DNA of 64,000 bases, from assembly GCA_964441735.1 (NCBI GenBank), contig CAYTVB010000004.1:17213-81212 (forward strand), read 5' to 3'. The notes beneath the pieces were generated by a model. The model had not been told where the DNA came from. It worked only from the letters and a program-made list of their open reading frames with translations, and ran no database searches. Position 1 is the stretch's first letter. Every line of letters begins with the position of its first letter. The DNA comes from JASMTM01 sp964441735 (GTDB lineage Bacteria > Thermotogota > Thermotogae > Petrotogales > Kosmotogaceae). The position numbers and the translations under genes are program-made. Positions 25,967-34,563 of this stretch are shown here, in pieces.

Positions 25967-27133
25967 GAAGATTAGAGGAACCTTCATCTCGTCCTCTGTT
26001 AAGCCTCCATGACGTGCTTTCATAGAATTTTCCTGACCTGTATGCTTAAAACAAAAAGAATAATTATCTCTGGGTATAACAACCAGTTCTCCTATCCGAT
26101 CGATGTAGTTTTTATTGTTTGTTAAACCAAATAAGCCCTTCTCTATAGCTTCTTCGCGTTCTAAAATTAACAGCTTGTCGCCCCATTTTTTGGTTAAAAG
26201 CTCTTTGGTTTTCTTAATTTCTGATGTGTGAAGATAACAGGCTCTGTGTTCTCCAGCAGGTAACGAGTACAAATGTTTATAAATTTCATCACCTTTCGAC
26301 CACCAGATTTCTTTTTCCCAGGGGGTTTCCTTCTGGCCATGATCTGCTGTTACAAAGAAGGCTACATTGCTTTTTGCTTTTCGTTTAAAGAAATCATCAA
26401 TCATTCTCAAAATCCAGTACGCTTCCATTTCATATGCCTGACTGCTTACACCGTACCTGTGTCCAAAGGTATCAATCAAACCCCAATATACGTAAATCAA
26501 ACTCTGCTTTTCTTCATTGTGTAAGATATCGGTAATCTCCTCGATCATATCTCCAAAACCGTATACGCCCTTTATATAGCCTCCTCTTGTATGCATCCTG
26601 CTTAAACCTGTATTCACAAAGGATTTGGATGTAATATGATAACCCTTTATTCCTCCATCGTATAGCGTTTCAAAGATCGTTGGAACCTCCAGAAATTTCA
26701 AAGGATCCATCCCTATTCTCTGAAGTCCATCCCTATCCTGACCAAAGGGTGTAAGCTCTATCATATTGGAAAGTCCACCATATTCCTTAAGGTAAAGCGT
26801 ATAACCGAGCATACCATGCTCGATAGGAGGAACTCCTGTATAAAGACTCGTTAGTGCACATGTCGTTGTGGATGGAAATACAGAAGTCATGTGTTTGAGG
26901 GTAGATAAATCGATATGTGAAAAACCCCCTGGCTCATTGATCAGTTTTTCTACTGTACGATAACTCAGTGCATCAAGAAGAAAGACCACAACCTTATCAA
27001 TTCCATCAAGCTCGATTTTTCTCGATTTAAAATCTATTGGCTTTCCAGAAGCCTGAAGCCCAAAATGTCTAACCAGACCTGAACTAAAATTGGGAATGGA
27101 ACCCTCATCGTAATCAGGTAATAATTCAAACAC
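25955..27133 (-). CDS. Type I phosphodiesterase / nucleotide pyrophosphatase family protein (alkaline phosphatase superfamily)
   Basis: The 392 residues keep the metal and nucleophile pattern of the NPP group: D in VVFLLDALS, the nucleophile Thr in SVFPSTTTCALTSLYTG, D and H in DTFGHRYG, TADHGQKE, and the late H in ARHGG. No signal peptide is seen, so it appears cytoplasmic. GTG 27133 lies 18 bases after malG, making it the distal gene of the maltose transporter operon. Substrate unknown; a sugar-nucleotide or phosphodiester linked to maltose use is only inference. Confidence 0.85.
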   Translation of the reverse strand: MFELLPDYDEGSIPNFSSGLVRHFGLQASGKPIDFKSRKIELDGIDKVVVFLLDALSYRTVEKLINEPGGFSHIDLSTLKHMTSVFPSTTTCALTSLYTGVPPIEHGMLGYTLYLKEYGGLSNMIELTPFGQDRDGLQRIGMDPLKFLEVPTIFETLYDGGIKGYHITSKSFVNTGLSRMHTRGGYIKGVYGFGDMIEEITDILHNEEKQSLIYVYWGLIDTFGHRYGVSSQAYEMEAYWILRMIDDFFKRKAKSNVAFFVTADHGQKETPWEKEIWWSKGDEIYKHLYSLPAGEHRACYLHTSEIKKTKELLTKKWGDKLLILEREEAIEKGLFGLTNNKNYIDRIGELVVIPRDNYSFCFKHTGQENSMKARHGGLTEDEMKVPLIFLRK

Positions 27134-27151
27134 AATAATCCATCCTTTTCA

Positions 27152-29929
27152 CTAACCCTTTACAGAACCTTTTGTTAATCCTCCCACAATTTGATCCTGC
27201 AATAACAGGAAGAATGTAAGCATCGGTATTGCACCTATGAGTGCAGCAGCAGTAAATGGTCCCCAGCTGGCTTCAAATCTACCTGAGAACTGCTGTAATC
27301 CAACTGCGTATGTCCATTTATCTATACTCTGCAATATTATACTCGCTATTACGAATTCATTGAAAACGTTCATAAACGTTAGAATTGCAATAACTGCAAG
27401 TATTGGTCTTGCCAGAGGCAACACAATTCTCCAGAATGTTTGTAACCTGTTGGCGCCATCAATCAAGGCTGATTCTTCAAGGGAATCGGGTATGGTATCA
27501 AAATAACCCTTTATCAACCATATATTGAAGGCAATGTTACCACAATAAACAAAAATCATTCCACTTATTGTATCCAGTCCAAGGAAAGGAACATAACTAC
27601 CAAGAAACTGTAAAAGCGAATATATTGCAATCATAAACATTACTGTAGGGAACATCTGTATTAGCAAAAGGAACAATAGACCCTGACCTCTACCGAAGAA
27701 TCTCATTCTGCTGAAAGGATATGCAGCAAATGCTGCTACAAGAACACTTATTATTGCCACCAAAAGAGCAATTACTATTGAATTGAATAACCATCTCATG
27801 AAAAAGAAGTATGTACTCTCTTTTCTGGTCCATATCTGACTGATTCTAAAAATTGATCTGTCAACCTCTCTCAAAGTACCTTTATAATCACCAGAGTATG
27901 TTGTGTTGAAATCTATCATATCACCTATCAATCTCTGGGCTCTCTTATAACTGGCATTGAAATTCTGAAATTCCTTGTTAAACAACTTCGTCATTTCGTC
28001 AAAAACAGTAACATCAACCGATGCCCCCAAAAATCGTAACTCGACATAGTTAACCATTTTTCCATCGAGATCCTGCTTCATGTTTTTCATATTATCAATT
28101 ACGGCTCTTATAACTGCTGTCGCTTGTTTAATTTCTCCATAGGCATTATTAAAGTCACTGTACCACGTGTGAGCTCTGTATCTTATATTTGCCTTGATTT
28201 GAAAATACTTTTTCATAATACCGCTGGCAGTGTTGTAATAGTTTTCAGCATCTTCAAGGGTTTTTATCTCATCCAGAGCAAGATCTTTAAGTAAATTCAG
28301 CTCTGCTATTTCAATATTACTATTCAACCGGTTAAGTCCCTCTTCATATAGTGGTTTCGTTTTGGTCAGAAAGGATCGAAGCTCTTCCTTTTCGTTCGAT
28401 AATTCTTTTAACTCGTCGTTTTTCTCTTTGCGTTCAGCGATCATATCAACATACTGATCTGTATATTCAGTAAGATCCCCAATTACTCTGGAAATATTTG
28501 AATGGCTTACTTCAAGAATACCAGTTACATTCTCAACATCTGTATTATCCTGATTGGCAACTATCAGTTGCTTCTTTTCAATAAACCAATCCATGATTTC
28601 TATGGCTTTTTCTATATGTGTATAAACATCAAGTTCACCATCAACGGTTGATAGTTTATCCTTTACAGGTCTTAACTTCTCAATAAGCGATTCTATATCT
28701 CCCAGAATTCTTACCGGAAAGGCTCTTTCCGCTTCCTCTTGTACTTTATCTGAACCGAAAAATGTTTCCAGTGTCTTTCTTACCTTTTCCATCTTTGTTG
28801 TCTCAGGTATAAGAACCATTCCTGCAACATTTAATGAGTCTTTTATTTCAGGTATCGCTTCATCCAGGCTGTCTTGCCTACTATTTAATTGCGCGATTTC
28901 ATTTTCAACTGTATCCAATCTCTTTTGAGCATCCATATATTCAACGTATTTGTAGTCTGATAAAGCACCATCAATTACATCTTCCGCCTTCGCAATCAAA
29001 TTATTGTGCAATTCCTCCATGTTATCCCATGTTGCATCAGCTGCTTTAAAGGTTTCGTATAGTTGATCCTTTTTACCGGTAATTACTTCAGCTTCTTCCT
29101 GCTCAACAAAATCTCCAATATTTTTAAGGTTCCTGTTGATTACCTTTAACCATAGTTCACTTCTCCATTGCGAATACGATATATTAGACAGTGAAATATA
29201 TTCGTTCACATTGTTTAAAGCTAAAATTACGTCAACTTTTCCCTCAAAATCATATGAAGTAATAAGATCAATAAGCTCATTGCTAAGCCTTAAAACGTCT
29301 TCATATTGTCTTGTATATTTGTTAATCGTTTCCATTAATTCTTCTGAAGGCTCTATGCTGAGCTGTTCAACATAGTATTGATAGTATTCATCAACTGAAA
29401 ATTCCTTATTCCCAATAACCTTTAACAGTGCAGCCTGATAAATTTCTGCATCCTTCTTTTCTTCAAGTTCGTCAAGTCGTTCATTGATTAATTCAAGATC
29501 CTGTTTCCTGACACTATTCATACCAGAAATCACTTCATTGTTTTTCTGCTTCACTGATTTATTCAATTCTTCAAACTTTGTTTCGATGTTATCCACAAGT
29601 GTTGTGGACTCCTGGATATAGTCGTCGAACATTTTAGAGAGATCATTGATCTCTTTCTTTATCTTTTCCTCGCCTGTTTCTCTGTAATCACCGAGTCCTT
29701 GCACGGCCTGTTGCAAGGATAGAATTACCCTTGATACACTCTTTTTTGGGAATAGAAGATTTTGGTAATGTTGCAAGGTTACACGAGTAGAAAACAGTTT
29801 TGGAGAAAAGGCTGCTTCGTCTCTTCTAACGGAAGTGCTAACAACCCATACCATGGGGAACAGTACAATGGCCAAAACTATAATCAATATCAGATGCCTT
29901 AACCAGTAACGTTTTTTTTCGATGGCCAT
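27152..29929 (-). CDS. malG: Maltose-type ABC transporter permease MalG with giant periplasmic insertion
   Basis: Inner-membrane half-channel of a maltodextrin importer. Residues about 10-32 form the first helix and 33-60 the usual start of periplasmic loop P1 (STSVRRDEAAFSP...TLQHYQNLL). Then about 640 residues with no cysteine, rich in Glu/Lys/Asp/Leu and heptad-like helices, before FFFMRWLFNS (about 706), where the ordinary MalG core resumes to the end. The EAA loop LEESALIDGANRLQTFWRI, contacting the ATPase, is intact, as is the GLTKGSVKG tail. E. coli MalG has 296 residues. ATG overlaps the malF stop. No ATPase gene is nearby. Confidence 0.93.
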   Translation of the reverse strand: MAIEKKRYWLRHLILIIVLAIVLFPMVWVVSTSVRRDEAAFSPKLFSTRVTLQHYQNLLFPKKSVSRVILSLQQAVQGLGDYRETGEEKIKKEINDLSKMFDDYIQESTTLVDNIETKFEELNKSVKQKNNEVISGMNSVRKQDLELINERLDELEEKKDAEIYQAALLKVIGNKEFSVDEYYQYYVEQLSIEPSEELMETINKYTRQYEDVLRLSNELIDLITSYDFEGKVDVILALNNVNEYISLSNISYSQWRSELWLKVINRNLKNIGDFVEQEEAEVITGKKDQLYETFKAADATWDNMEELHNNLIAKAEDVIDGALSDYKYVEYMDAQKRLDTVENEIAQLNSRQDSLDEAIPEIKDSLNVAGMVLIPETTKMEKVRKTLETFFGSDKVQEEAERAFPVRILGDIESLIEKLRPVKDKLSTVDGELDVYTHIEKAIEIMDWFIEKKQLIVANQDNTDVENVTGILEVSHSNISRVIGDLTEYTDQYVDMIAERKEKNDELKELSNEKEELRSFLTKTKPLYEEGLNRLNSNIEIAELNLLKDLALDEIKTLEDAENYYNTASGIMKKYFQIKANIRYRAHTWYSDFNNAYGEIKQATAVIRAVIDNMKNMKQDLDGKMVNYVELRFLGASVDVTVFDEMTKLFNKEFQNFNASYKRAQRLIGDMIDFNTTYSGDYKGTLREVDRSIFRISQIWTRKESTYFFFMRWLFNSIVIALLVAIISVLVAAFAAYPFSRMRFFGRGQGLLFLLLIQMFPTVMFMIAIYSLLQFLGSYVPFLGLDTISGMIFVYCGNIAFNIWLIKGYFDTIPDSLEESALIDGANRLQTFWRIVLPLARPILAVIAILTFMNVFNEFVIASIILQSIDKWTYAVGLQQFSGRFEASWGPFTAAALIGAIPMLTFFLLLQDQIVGGLTKGSVKG

Positions 29930-31677
29930 TATCTTCTCACCTCTTCAAATGCCCCTGATAATTTGAAATTCAACCAGCTAAATCCTGCAACAAGGCCAAA
30001 AATAATTATCGATATGGCACTCGCAAATCCAAAATCCTGACCTCTGCCATAGAAAGCAAGCTTATAAGTGTAGGAGATTAATATGTCCGTTGCACCGGCT
30101 GGTGTGGTACTACCAGGTATTGCCGGTCCTCCTTCAGTAAGCAAATATATACCCACAAAATTGTTGAAATTGAAGGCAAAGGTACCCACTAACAATGGGG
30201 CTACTGCTACCATTAACAACGGGAAAGTTATTCTCCAGAATTTTTGCCAGCGTTTTGCTCCATCAATTGAAGCGGCTTCATAGAGTTCACCTGGTATGCT
30301 TTGAAGCGCTCCCAGTGAAACTGTCATCATATATGGGAAACCAAGCCACGTGTTCACAGTTAAAACAGAAACCTTAGCCCAGAAAGGATCACTTAACCAT
30401 CTAATGGGATTTTCGAATCCTAAAAGCCCCTGAAATAGAAAACGATTTAATATTCCATAGGTTTCATTGAACATACCATTTCTCCAAACAAGCACAGAAA
30501 TGAAGGCAGGTATTGCCCATGGGATAATCAGAAGGGTCCTGTAAATCTTCGTCCCTTTTAACTTTCTGTCATTCAATACCATTGCTAAAGCCAGTCCAAT
30601 AGTAAAACAGAATACAACACTGAGTCCTGCCCATGTAAAAGTCCATACAAATATCTGAAAGAAAGGTCCTCTTACCCGTGGATCGGCAAGCATTTTCATA
30701 AAATTGTCAAAGCCAACTCCAGAAATATAACCATCTAAACGGGTTTCTTCTCCGTTTTCCTTGACATCATAAAAATATCCGTCTTCTTCAATCAGATTTC
30801 TCCCAGTTTGTCTGTTATAAATGACCTGTTCCTGTCTTGGATAACCGGCATCCAGACTTGTAACAGTTTTCATACCATACTGTCTTTCGACGGTGGCAAA
30901 ATTTCTGTAAAGCTTTTGTGGATTTAATCTCACCTGATAGTCCCGGGGATTAATAAACTCCGCATTTTTTAACCAGTTGCTTCTTATTTCTCCAAGAAAA
31001 AAAGCAGCATTGGCTCTTGTTGAGGGATCATTGGGCGAATAAAAATAAACGTAGTTTTCTCCCAGTTCATTACTTATTGACAAATAATTACCTTCTTGCT
31101 TTGAAGTAACTATTGTATAGTTAATTCCATCAATATTTGCTCTATTATTTGTCACTTTAAACATTTTTGAACGTGCAAGACTAATATTCCCTTTACTATC
31201 ACGTGATATTACATCCGGCTTTAAAGCAAGTAATCGATTTTCTGAACTCTCTTCTTCGAATAACATTACAAAATCATCTGTAGGCTTATAATCCTCCAAC
31301 TTAACAAAAACCCAAAAATTATACTCAACAGGGTCATCGGGTACATAAAAATATTCATTTAAGAGTTTCTGCACAATCTGGGGTCTGGTAAAAAGATGTC
31401 CTGTTCCATAATTTGTGAATGCTACATCAAAGGTATAGTACATTGGGTAAATGGTAAGTACAAAAAGTAAAATTAGTGCAGGTATCATGTACCTGTATGG
31501 ATATCCTTTTCTGCTGAAAGAAACATAATCAATGATCAGTGTCAAAACAGCAAGGACTATTGCAAGCCCAAATCTAGCATTAATCCATAAAACAAAAACG
31601 CCCCAGATGACAAAAGCGTTATATATTGCAAGAAAAAACATTGCTGCGAGATAGATGAATAACTTTTTACCGGACAC
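29929..31677 (-). CDS. malF: Maltose-type ABC transporter permease MalF
   Basis: Partner permease of MalG. Three helices (about residues 7-31, 36-53, 62-84) precede a large periplasmic P2 domain (about 85-340), then the transport core with helices from FFQIFVWTFTWAGLSVVF and the EAA loop LYEAASIDGAKRWQKFWRI. The 582 residues exceed E. coli MalF (514), mainly in P2. GTG 31677 has GGAGG nine bases upstream. It is separated from malE by a strong hairpin and overlaps malG by one base (TAATG). Confidence 0.93.
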   Translation of the reverse strand: MSGKKLFIYLAAMFFLAIYNAFVIWGVFVLWINARFGLAIVLAVLTLIIDYVSFSRKGYPYRYMIPALILLFVLTIYPMYYTFDVAFTNYGTGHLFTRPQIVQKLLNEYFYVPDDPVEYNFWVFVKLEDYKPTDDFVMLFEEESSENRLLALKPDVISRDSKGNISLARSKMFKVTNNRANIDGINYTIVTSKQEGNYLSISNELGENYVYFYSPNDPSTRANAAFFLGEIRSNWLKNAEFINPRDYQVRLNPQKLYRNFATVERQYGMKTVTSLDAGYPRQEQVIYNRQTGRNLIEEDGYFYDVKENGEETRLDGYISGVGFDNFMKMLADPRVRGPFFQIFVWTFTWAGLSVVFCFTIGLALAMVLNDRKLKGTKIYRTLLIIPWAIPAFISVLVWRNGMFNETYGILNRFLFQGLLGFENPIRWLSDPFWAKVSVLTVNTWLGFPYMMTVSLGALQSIPGELYEAASIDGAKRWQKFWRITFPLLMVAVAPLLVGTFAFNFNNFVGIYLLTEGGPAIPGSTTPAGATDILISYTYKLAFYGRGQDFGFASAISIIIFGLVAGFSWLNFKLSGAFEEVRR

Positions 31678-31708
31678 CTTTTACGACCTCCAAAGGTAAA
31701 GGATAAGG

Positions 31709-31736
31709 AACCGCGGAGCCAAAAGGCTCCGCGGTT
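31709..31736 (-). terminator. Intercistronic hairpin between malE and malF
   Basis: A perfect 12-base stem (AACCGCGGAGCC / GGCTCCGCGGTT) with a 4-base loop. No run of T follows on the minus strand, so it is more likely an mRNA-stabilising or partial attenuation structure that keeps malE transcript above malFG, as known for other binding-protein operons, than a full terminator. Confidence 0.75.
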
Positions 31737-31752
31737 TAAGTATCAAATTGAA

Positions 31753-32943
31753 TTACATTCCAATGGATGTTTTTATCTTCTCAACTGCTGTTTCAAAAGC
31801 ACTTTCTACTGTGTCTTCTCCGTTGATAACAAGGTTTAAAGAATCCTGCATTGCGCCCCAAACAGGTGCCATTTCAGGTACGTTGGGCATAGGAGTTCCT
31901 ATGGATGCGCTCTTGGAGAACTGAAGGATATCGTAGACTTCCTGTCCGCCTGTTTCTTCAATGTATTTAAAAACATCTTCTCTAACAGGACCTCTTTTAT
32001 CATTCAAGAACAATTCGTATTGTGTTTCGAAGGTGCTGCAATAACTTGCAACAAATTCCATAGCTTCCAGTTTGTTGCTTTATCTTGAATTAACCATAAA
32101 GGCCTGAACGCCAACAAATGGTGTTGGATTTTCTCCATTAGGAAGTGTGATTTCACTAAATGGAAGGATATCGTAATCAATACCTGCTTCCTGATAACCG
32201 GATGTTGACCATGGTCCATTAACTATAAACGCAGCCAGTCCATCTCTGAACAGGGAATCCATAAGAGAATAATTTGCTCCCTGTGGGATTAAACCAGAAT
32301 CAAACCAGCTCTTTATAAGCCTTCCACCATTAATAGCGCCTTCATTGTTAAGTCCGATATCTGTTACATCATAACCTTCAGATGTAAGGTTAAATACATA
32401 ACCACCATATCCAGCTATGAATGGGTATGAGAAATAGAAATCATCAGCAGGATATATAAAACCAACTACTTCATCGTCTGCAACTTCTGCACCAATTGTT
32501 TCCAGTTCTTCAATTGTCGCAGGGACTCTGTCTACAAGATCTTTATTATACAAAATTGCAAGGGCTTCAATAGCGTAAGGTACACCATAAAGTTTCCCTT
32601 CATATGAGAATGCATTAAGCGCAGATTCGTAGAACTGACCCCTTTCAGGCAAGAAAGGAACTGGTTCAATAACACCATTCTCTACCAGTTCACCAACCCA
32701 GTCATGGGCACCTACAATAACGTCCGGTCCTTCACCTGCTGGTGCAGCGGTGAGGAATTTTGATTTAATATCACCAAAGTTAACCTGTTCAATCTTTACT
32801 TCAATACCAAAGTTCTTTTCAAAGTCAGCTCCAATTTTCTGGAGAACAGGTACCTGAACTTCAGATGTCCAGACTGTTATGGCGGCATTTAAAGTACTAA
32901 CAAGTGCAAACGCAACAAATAAGAATAACACTAATTTTCTCAT
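31753..32943 (-). pseudogene. malE: Maltose-binding protein MalE, interrupted by one in-frame TAA
   Basis: Periplasmic solute-binding protein for the MalFG transporter. ATG 32943 follows GGGAGGTTGG; residues 1-20 are a signal peptide (MRKLVLFLFVAFALVSTLNA, no lipobox) before AITVWTSEVQ. Codon 288 is TAA (32080-32082) in FMVNSR-stop-SNKLEAMEF, and the same frame continues as a normal MBP C-terminal lobe to 31753 (396 codons). The flanks read as one family-length protein, so only a single base is wrong (TAT/TAC to TAA would do). The rest of the operon is intact. It may be a sequencing error, a recent mutation or readthrough. Confidence 0.85.
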
Positions 32944-32985
32944 TTGACCAACCTCCCTTTTGAAAAAATGTGTTTTTATGCACAT

Positions 32986-32991
32986 ATTATA
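32986..32991 (-). promoter_or_regulatory. Probable -10 box of the mal operon
   Basis: TATAAT on the minus strand, 43 bases before the malE start. The -35 is poor, as for many activated or strongly regulated promoters. Just downstream ATGTG and CACAT form an 8-base-spaced inverted repeat (32965-32985 region) that could be an operator. The remaining 120 bases to the next gene are AT-rich without other signals. Confidence 0.45.
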
Positions 32992-33113
32992 ATTTTAACA
33001 GTTTTAACATCGATTTTTTATAAAGTGAGTTTCTCAGCATCAGCTAAGAAAATACATTATACAGATTGACAAGTAATTAAGCTATAATAGCTCTGTTTTA
33101 CTCGGACAAGCTT

Positions 33114-34511
33114 TTATATTGGATATACTGCTACCCAGTCTGAATTCGCATCAGCCAGCTTCAAATCAATCTTAAGTTTTCTTTCATATTCATTTAACAG
33201 GTATTCCCTTCCGATATTTCCCAGTAATGCATAGATTAAAAGCTCTTCATCGTTATTTGCCAGCAAACCAATTTTTCCCCTGGCCATTTCTATTTCTGGT
33301 TTAAGATAATCTGCAGGTCTATTTGTTAATGGCTCTTCATTTTTTAATACAGTTCTTCTCAAGCTTTCAGAAATTTCACCAGGTGGCCTTCCATATAGAC
33401 CTTTAATGTATTTCTTCGTTTCATTAGTAATAATTTTATACCTTTCAACAGAAAGTACATTGACAACCGACTGTACACCAACAATTTGTGAACTAGGTGT
33501 AACAAGTGGTGGATATCCAAGTTCTTTCCTAACTCTTGGAATTTCCTGCAAAACATCTTCAAGTTTATCCACCGCTTTCTGTTCTCTCAACTGGTTAACC
33601 AGATTGGACATCATTCCGCCAGGAATCTGATTAACTAATATCTCTGGACTAACCGTTTTCATATTAATATCAGTATTTCCATGTTTTTCCCTGATCTTCT
33701 TAAAATAATCACTGACGTTCTTCAATTTTTTAAAATCGGGTTTGGTTGCGTAACCAAGATTATTCAATGCAATCCAGAGACTCTCAACTGGTGGTTGAGA
33801 AGTACCTGAAGCAAGTGAAGAAATTGCTGTATCTACAATATCAGCTCCTGCTTCCACTGCCTTCAAATAGGTTAAATCAGCCAGTCCTGAAGTAAAATGT
33901 GAATGAACATCAACACGTAGAGAGGTTTCTTTCTTTATTCTTGATACCAGTTTATACCCAACGTCTGGCGTCAATAATCCGGCCATATCCTTTACACAGA
34001 GTGAATCTGCTCCAAGTTTTTCAGCGCTTTTTGCATATTCGATGAAAAGACCAATATTATGTACCGGACTGACTGTATATGCAATGGCAATTTGAAGATG
34101 CATGCCATTCTTTTTTATTTCACTGCAAGATTTCTCAATATTTCTGAAGTCGTTCAAAGCGTCAAAAACTCTAACCCTATCAATTCCATGTTTTGCCACT
34201 GTTTTTATAAACAATTCAACTACATCATCAGCATAATGCCTGTAGCCAACAAGATTTTGTCCTCTGAGAAGCATCTGCATTTTTGTATTTCTAAAATATT
34301 TTCTTAACCTATCTATACGAACCCAGGGATCTTCACTCAAATAGCGAACACAGGCATCAAATGTTGCTCCTCCCCACATTTCCACAGCATCATAGCCAAT
34401 TTGATCCACTGTTTCAGCAATTTCTACGAGTTCATTGGTTGTAACTCTTGTTGCGAGTAAAGATTGATGTGCATCCCTGAATGTAGTATCAACAAATCTA
34501 ACCTTGCTCAT
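33114..34511 (-). CDS. Carboxyltransferase subunit (pyruvate carboxylase B / oxaloacetate decarboxylase alpha / transcarboxylase 5S type), no biotin domain
   Basis: HMGL-like TIM barrel transferring carboxyl between biotin and pyruvate/oxaloacetate. The 465 residues hold FVDTTFRDAHQSLLATR (metal Asp), the carbamylated Lys in LCVKDMAGLLTP, the metal-binding DVHSHFTSG, and the conserved PGGMMSNLVNQL. It ends without the C-terminal biotinyl domain present in many OadA proteins, so it needs a separate carrier such as that at 3531-3977. Single gene, divergent from mnmG; ATG preceded by GAGAGGAG. Confidence 0.88.
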   Translation of the reverse strand: MSKVRFVDTTFRDAHQSLLATRVTTNELVEIAETVDQIGYDAVEMWGGATFDACVRYLSEDPWVRIDRLRKYFRNTKMQMLLRGQNLVGYRHYADDVVELFIKTVAKHGIDRVRVFDALNDFRNIEKSCSEIKKNGMHLQIAIAYTVSPVHNIGLFIEYAKSAEKLGADSLCVKDMAGLLTPDVGYKLVSRIKKETSLRVDVHSHFTSGLADLTYLKAVEAGADIVDTAISSLASGTSQPPVESLWIALNNLGYATKPDFKKLKNVSDYFKKIREKHGNTDINMKTVSPEILVNQIPGGMMSNLVNQLREQKAVDKLEDVLQEIPRVRKELGYPPLVTPSSQIVGVQSVVNVLSVERYKIITNETKKYIKGLYGRPPGEISESLRRTVLKNEEPLTNRPADYLKPEIEMARGKIGLLANNDEELLIYALLGNIGREYLLNEYERKLKIDLKLADANSDWVAVYPI

Positions 34512-34563
34512 GTAACTATTCTCCTCTCTGTTGTAAAATTATATTACATACCGGGGAGGGATT

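Noticed and set aside
31753..32061. Separate small gene of 102 residues after malE
   Set aside because: It is in the same frame as malE with six sense codons between the TAA and its ATG and reads as the MBP C-terminal lobe, so it is part of the interrupted malE.
32080..32082. Programmed recoding of the malE stop
   Set aside because: TAA is not a known selenocysteine or pyrrolysine codon and no special downstream hairpin is adjacent; a point mutation or sequencing error is simpler.
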